DNA from: an uncultured Lachnospiraceae bacterium
GTDB lineage: Bacteria; Bacillota; Clostridia; Lachnospirales; Lachnospiraceae
Direction: 5' to 3'
Assembly: GCA_937965795.1 (NCBI GenBank)
Contig: CALCMD010000073.1
Span: 1-15,345, forward strand
Length of the DNA: 15,345 nt
Position 1 is the stretch's first letter. Every line of letters begins with the position of its first letter. The notes under the pieces are model-generated. The model was not told where the DNA came from. It made no database searches and saw only the letters and a list, made by a program, of their open reading frames with translations. A program made the position numbers and the translations under genes. Shown here piece by piece: positions 13,772-15,345 of the stretch.

Positions 13772-15205
13772 TTACTCTTTCAGAGCGCCTCTTAATGCAT
13801 CACTGTCAGATTTAATCTGTGCAATCCAGTCTTCCTCTGTTGTATCGCCTGTTACCAGTGCGCTTACAGGATCAAAGAATGTTGTACGAACTGTAATTCC
13901 TTCAACTGGATCTGTTGTAGCGAATGCGTCCATAACTGCAACTGCGCCTGTATCATAGATGCTGTAGTACAGTTTAGCATCGCCTTCCAGTTTGTCAGAC
14001 ATACCTACGATCGGCTGAATAGCGTTTGATGCTGCAAAGATGTCTGCTGCTGTGTCAGAGTACAGGAATGCGATAAATGCTTTACCTGCATCCTGATTCT
14101 CAGAACCTGCCGGCATCCAAACCTGCTCGAAGAATGTGTAGGAAGCTCTCTCGCCGCCTTCTTCAACTGCCGGAAGCGCTGTGAATCCCCACTCGAAGCC
14201 TTCTGCACGAGGTGCCTCAGCCATCTCGCCGATTACCCAGTTACCATTCGGCATGAAGATTGCCTGATCATCCAGAACTAACTGCTGGTTCATCTGGAAA
14301 TCATTGTCGTTTGCCTGAGACGGTGTGCTTGCATGTGTATATGTAGCAAGTTTTGCGATAATGTCAAATACCTGTTTTGCTCCATCTGTATCCCATACAC
14401 CTTCGCCATATTTCAGAGCGCTGTTGAATGTATCGGTATCTGTTGCGGAGTGAAGCAGTGCATAGAAGAATGCGTCAAAGTATCCTGTTGTAGGATATGT
14501 GAACAGTGCGATTCCTTCTTCTTTCGCCTTGTCACCCAGCTCCCACATCTCATCCCATGTCTGCGGAACTTCCCAGCCCTTTGTAGCCAGAAGGTTTGCA
14601 TCATAGAACAGTCCGCATGGGCTGTAGAACATCGGCATCAGATATACTTTTCCATCGCCGTACGGCTGTGTGATGGTATTCTCTGTGAATCCCGGAAGGA
14701 TCTTCTCGCCAACGGTTACGTCTTCACCCGGTACTGTCATATCCAGAACATCTGTCATCTCTACAAGGTTGTTGTCTTTTGTGAATGTCTCTGTAAGAGC
14801 AGATTCAGAACCAACGGATTTGCAGATTACATCCGGATAGTTGCCAGCTTTCATATCAGGTGTGATGATATCATCAAGCTGTTTGTCTACAGTCAGCTCA
14901 ACAGTAACGCCCGGGTTAGCTGCTTCGAAAGCTGCTGCTACATCTTCCCACATCTTAGCGCCGTATGCTGTCTCAACTGCTGCAACTTTTACAGTTCCTG
15001 TTACGCCGCCGGCTGCTTCTTCTGTCTCAGCACCTTCCGTAGTAGCTTCTGATGCAGGAGCCTCTGTTTCTGCATCTGTTGCAGGTGCCTCTGTTGCTGC
15101 GTCTGTTGCAGGCGCCTCTGTTTCCTTAGTAGCAGTGCTACAAGCAGTAAGGCCGAAAGCCATTACACCTGCCATTGTTAAGCAAAGTACTTTTTTCAGT
15201 TTCAT
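13772..15205 (-). CDS. Lipoprotein sugar-binding protein of GNB/LNB ABC transporter
   Basis: 477 residues. ATG 15205 follows AAAGGAGG by 7 bases; the upstream in-frame ATG at 15271 lies in the leader and would bury the signal peptide. The N-terminus MKLKKVLCLTMAGVMAFG is a lipoprotein signal with lipobox LTAC, so Cys22 would be lipidated and the protein anchored outside the membrane. Residues about 23-72 form an Ala/Thr/Glu/Pro-rich flexible linker with 9-residue repeats (TEAPATDAA, TEAPATDAE, TEAPASEAT). The rest is a family 1 extracellular solute-binding protein with aromatic residues for stacking on sugars (for example PNGNWVIGEMA). It is the first visible gene of the operon and the counterpart of bifidobacterial GltA by position. 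GNB/LNB specificity is inferred from context. Confidence 0.93.
   Translation of the reverse strand: MKLKKVLCLTMAGVMAFGLTACSTATKETEAPATDAATEAPATDAETEAPASEATTEGAETEEAAGGVTGTVKVAAVETAYGAKMWEDVAAAFEAANPGVTVELTVDKQLDDIITPDMKAGNYPDVICKSVGSESALTETFTKDNNLVEMTDVLDMTVPGEDVTVGEKILPGFTENTITQPYGDGKVYLMPMFYSPCGLFYDANLLATKGWEVPQTWDEMWELGDKAKEEGIALFTYPTTGYFDAFFYALLHSATDTDTFNSALKYGEGVWDTDGAKQVFDIIAKLATYTHASTPSQANDNDFQMNQQLVLDDQAIFMPNGNWVIGEMAEAPRAEGFEWGFTALPAVEEGGERASYTFFEQVWMPAGSENQDAGKAFIAFLYSDTAADIFAASNAIQPIVGMSDKLEGDAKLYYSIYDTGAVAVMDAFATTDPVEGITVRTTFFDPVSALVTGDTTEEDWIAQIKSDSDALRGALKE
15054..15124 (-). repeat. 27-bp in-frame tandem repeats in the lipoprotein linker
   Basis: Two adjacent 27-bp units (15054-15080 and 15081-15107) begin GCAGGNGCCTCTGTT on the plus strand and differ at a few bases; a third, partial unit starts at 15108. 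They encode the 9-residue Thr-Glu-Ala-Pro-type repeats after the lipid-anchored Cys. Unit length is a multiple of three, so copy changes would alter linker length without breaking the frame. Confidence 0.8.
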
Positions 15206-15345
15206 AGCATATCCTCCTTTGAAGTTGTCGGGGCAAGTGCCCCCTTTTTGGTATATATATACAATACTCATTTTTCAGCCCTATTTCTAGCTCTATTTTG
15301 CTTACTTTTTTATATATCTTGCTCTTTTCATATTTTTATGGTATT
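15206..15345 (-). promoter_or_regulatory. Leader of the GNB/LNB operon, incomplete
   Basis: 140 bases upstream of the binding-protein gene, cut by the window edge. A short palindrome GGGGCA..TGCCCC (15230-15243) sits 25 bases before the start codon and can form a small hairpin in the mRNA leader. Upstream is very AT-rich, with repeated TATATA. The best promoter-like pair on the minus strand is TAGAAA, 17 bp, TATTGT (four of six each), which is weak. I see no catabolite-response element match. The promoter or a regulator site may lie beyond the edge. Confidence 0.35.

Noticed and set aside
15054..15124. Direct repeats as a possible CRISPR array
   Set aside because: Units are adjacent without unique spacers, 27 bp long and in frame with a lipoprotein linker.
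15230..15250. GC hairpin followed by a T5 run on the plus strand as a terminator
   Set aside because: No plus-strand gene ends here, and the T-run is on the wrong side for the minus-strand operon, so it is described only as a leader hairpin.
14841..15290. Plus-strand Ala/Ser/Val-rich open frame
   Set aside because: It is a mirror of the repetitive linker of the binding protein; the repeats create an artificial low-complexity frame.

Overview
The window looks like chromosomal DNA from an endospore-forming, gut-type member of the Clostridia, probably Lachnospiraceae. This is inferred from the spoIIGA-sigE sporulation pair, strong AGGAGG-type ribosome binding sites, moderate GC content, and a complete operon for galacto-N-biose/lacto-N-biose (host mucin and milk glycan disaccharides). 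All genes are on the minus strand except the shikimate dehydrogenase gene.

Region 1 (1-1742, minus): a two-gene unit with a NifU-like iron-sulfur scaffold gene followed by the first 307 codons of a GGGtGRT-family gene, cut by the window edge. The pair is conserved-looking but of unknown function. Region 2 (1743-4166, minus): the spoIIG operon (spoIIGA, then sigE) followed by an AlkD-like DNA alkylation repair gene. The leader of spoIIGA carries a perfect TTGACA and a perfect TATAAT separated by 21 bp plus a perfect Spo0A-box core, which is the unusual architecture known for spoIIG in Bacillus. Region 3 (4199-6180): type I 3-dehydroquinate dehydratase (minus) and a YdiB-like shikimate dehydrogenase (plus), divergently arranged, each followed by a hairpin terminator.

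Region 4 (6192-15345, minus): a full GNB/LNB phosphorolysis operon. In transcription order it holds a lipoprotein sugar-binding protein, two ABC permeases, a previously uncalled 59-residue two-helix membrane protein, the GH112 phosphorylase (lnpA), a sugar-1-phosphate nucleotidyltransferase (lnpC position), N-acetylhexosamine 1-kinase (nahK/lnpB) and a GalE epimerase (lnpD). The proposed route is: the disaccharide enters by the ABC transporter (no ATPase gene here, so a shared one is likely); LnpA splits it with phosphate into Gal-1-P and GlcNAc/GalNAc; NahK phosphorylates the HexNAc at C1; the nucleotidyltransferase makes UDP-sugars; GalE interconverts the gluco/galacto forms. GalE carries Cys rather than Tyr at the residue-299 gate, consistent with acting on UDP-HexNAc as well as UDP-hexose. 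The operon seems internally tuned: a hairpin plus T-run follows the binding-protein gene, and a hairpin followed by an extended -10 promoter separates lnpA from the three nucleotide-sugar genes.

No tRNA, rRNA, insertion sequence, CRISPR array or prophage gene was seen, and no gene-free stretch exceeds 300 bases.
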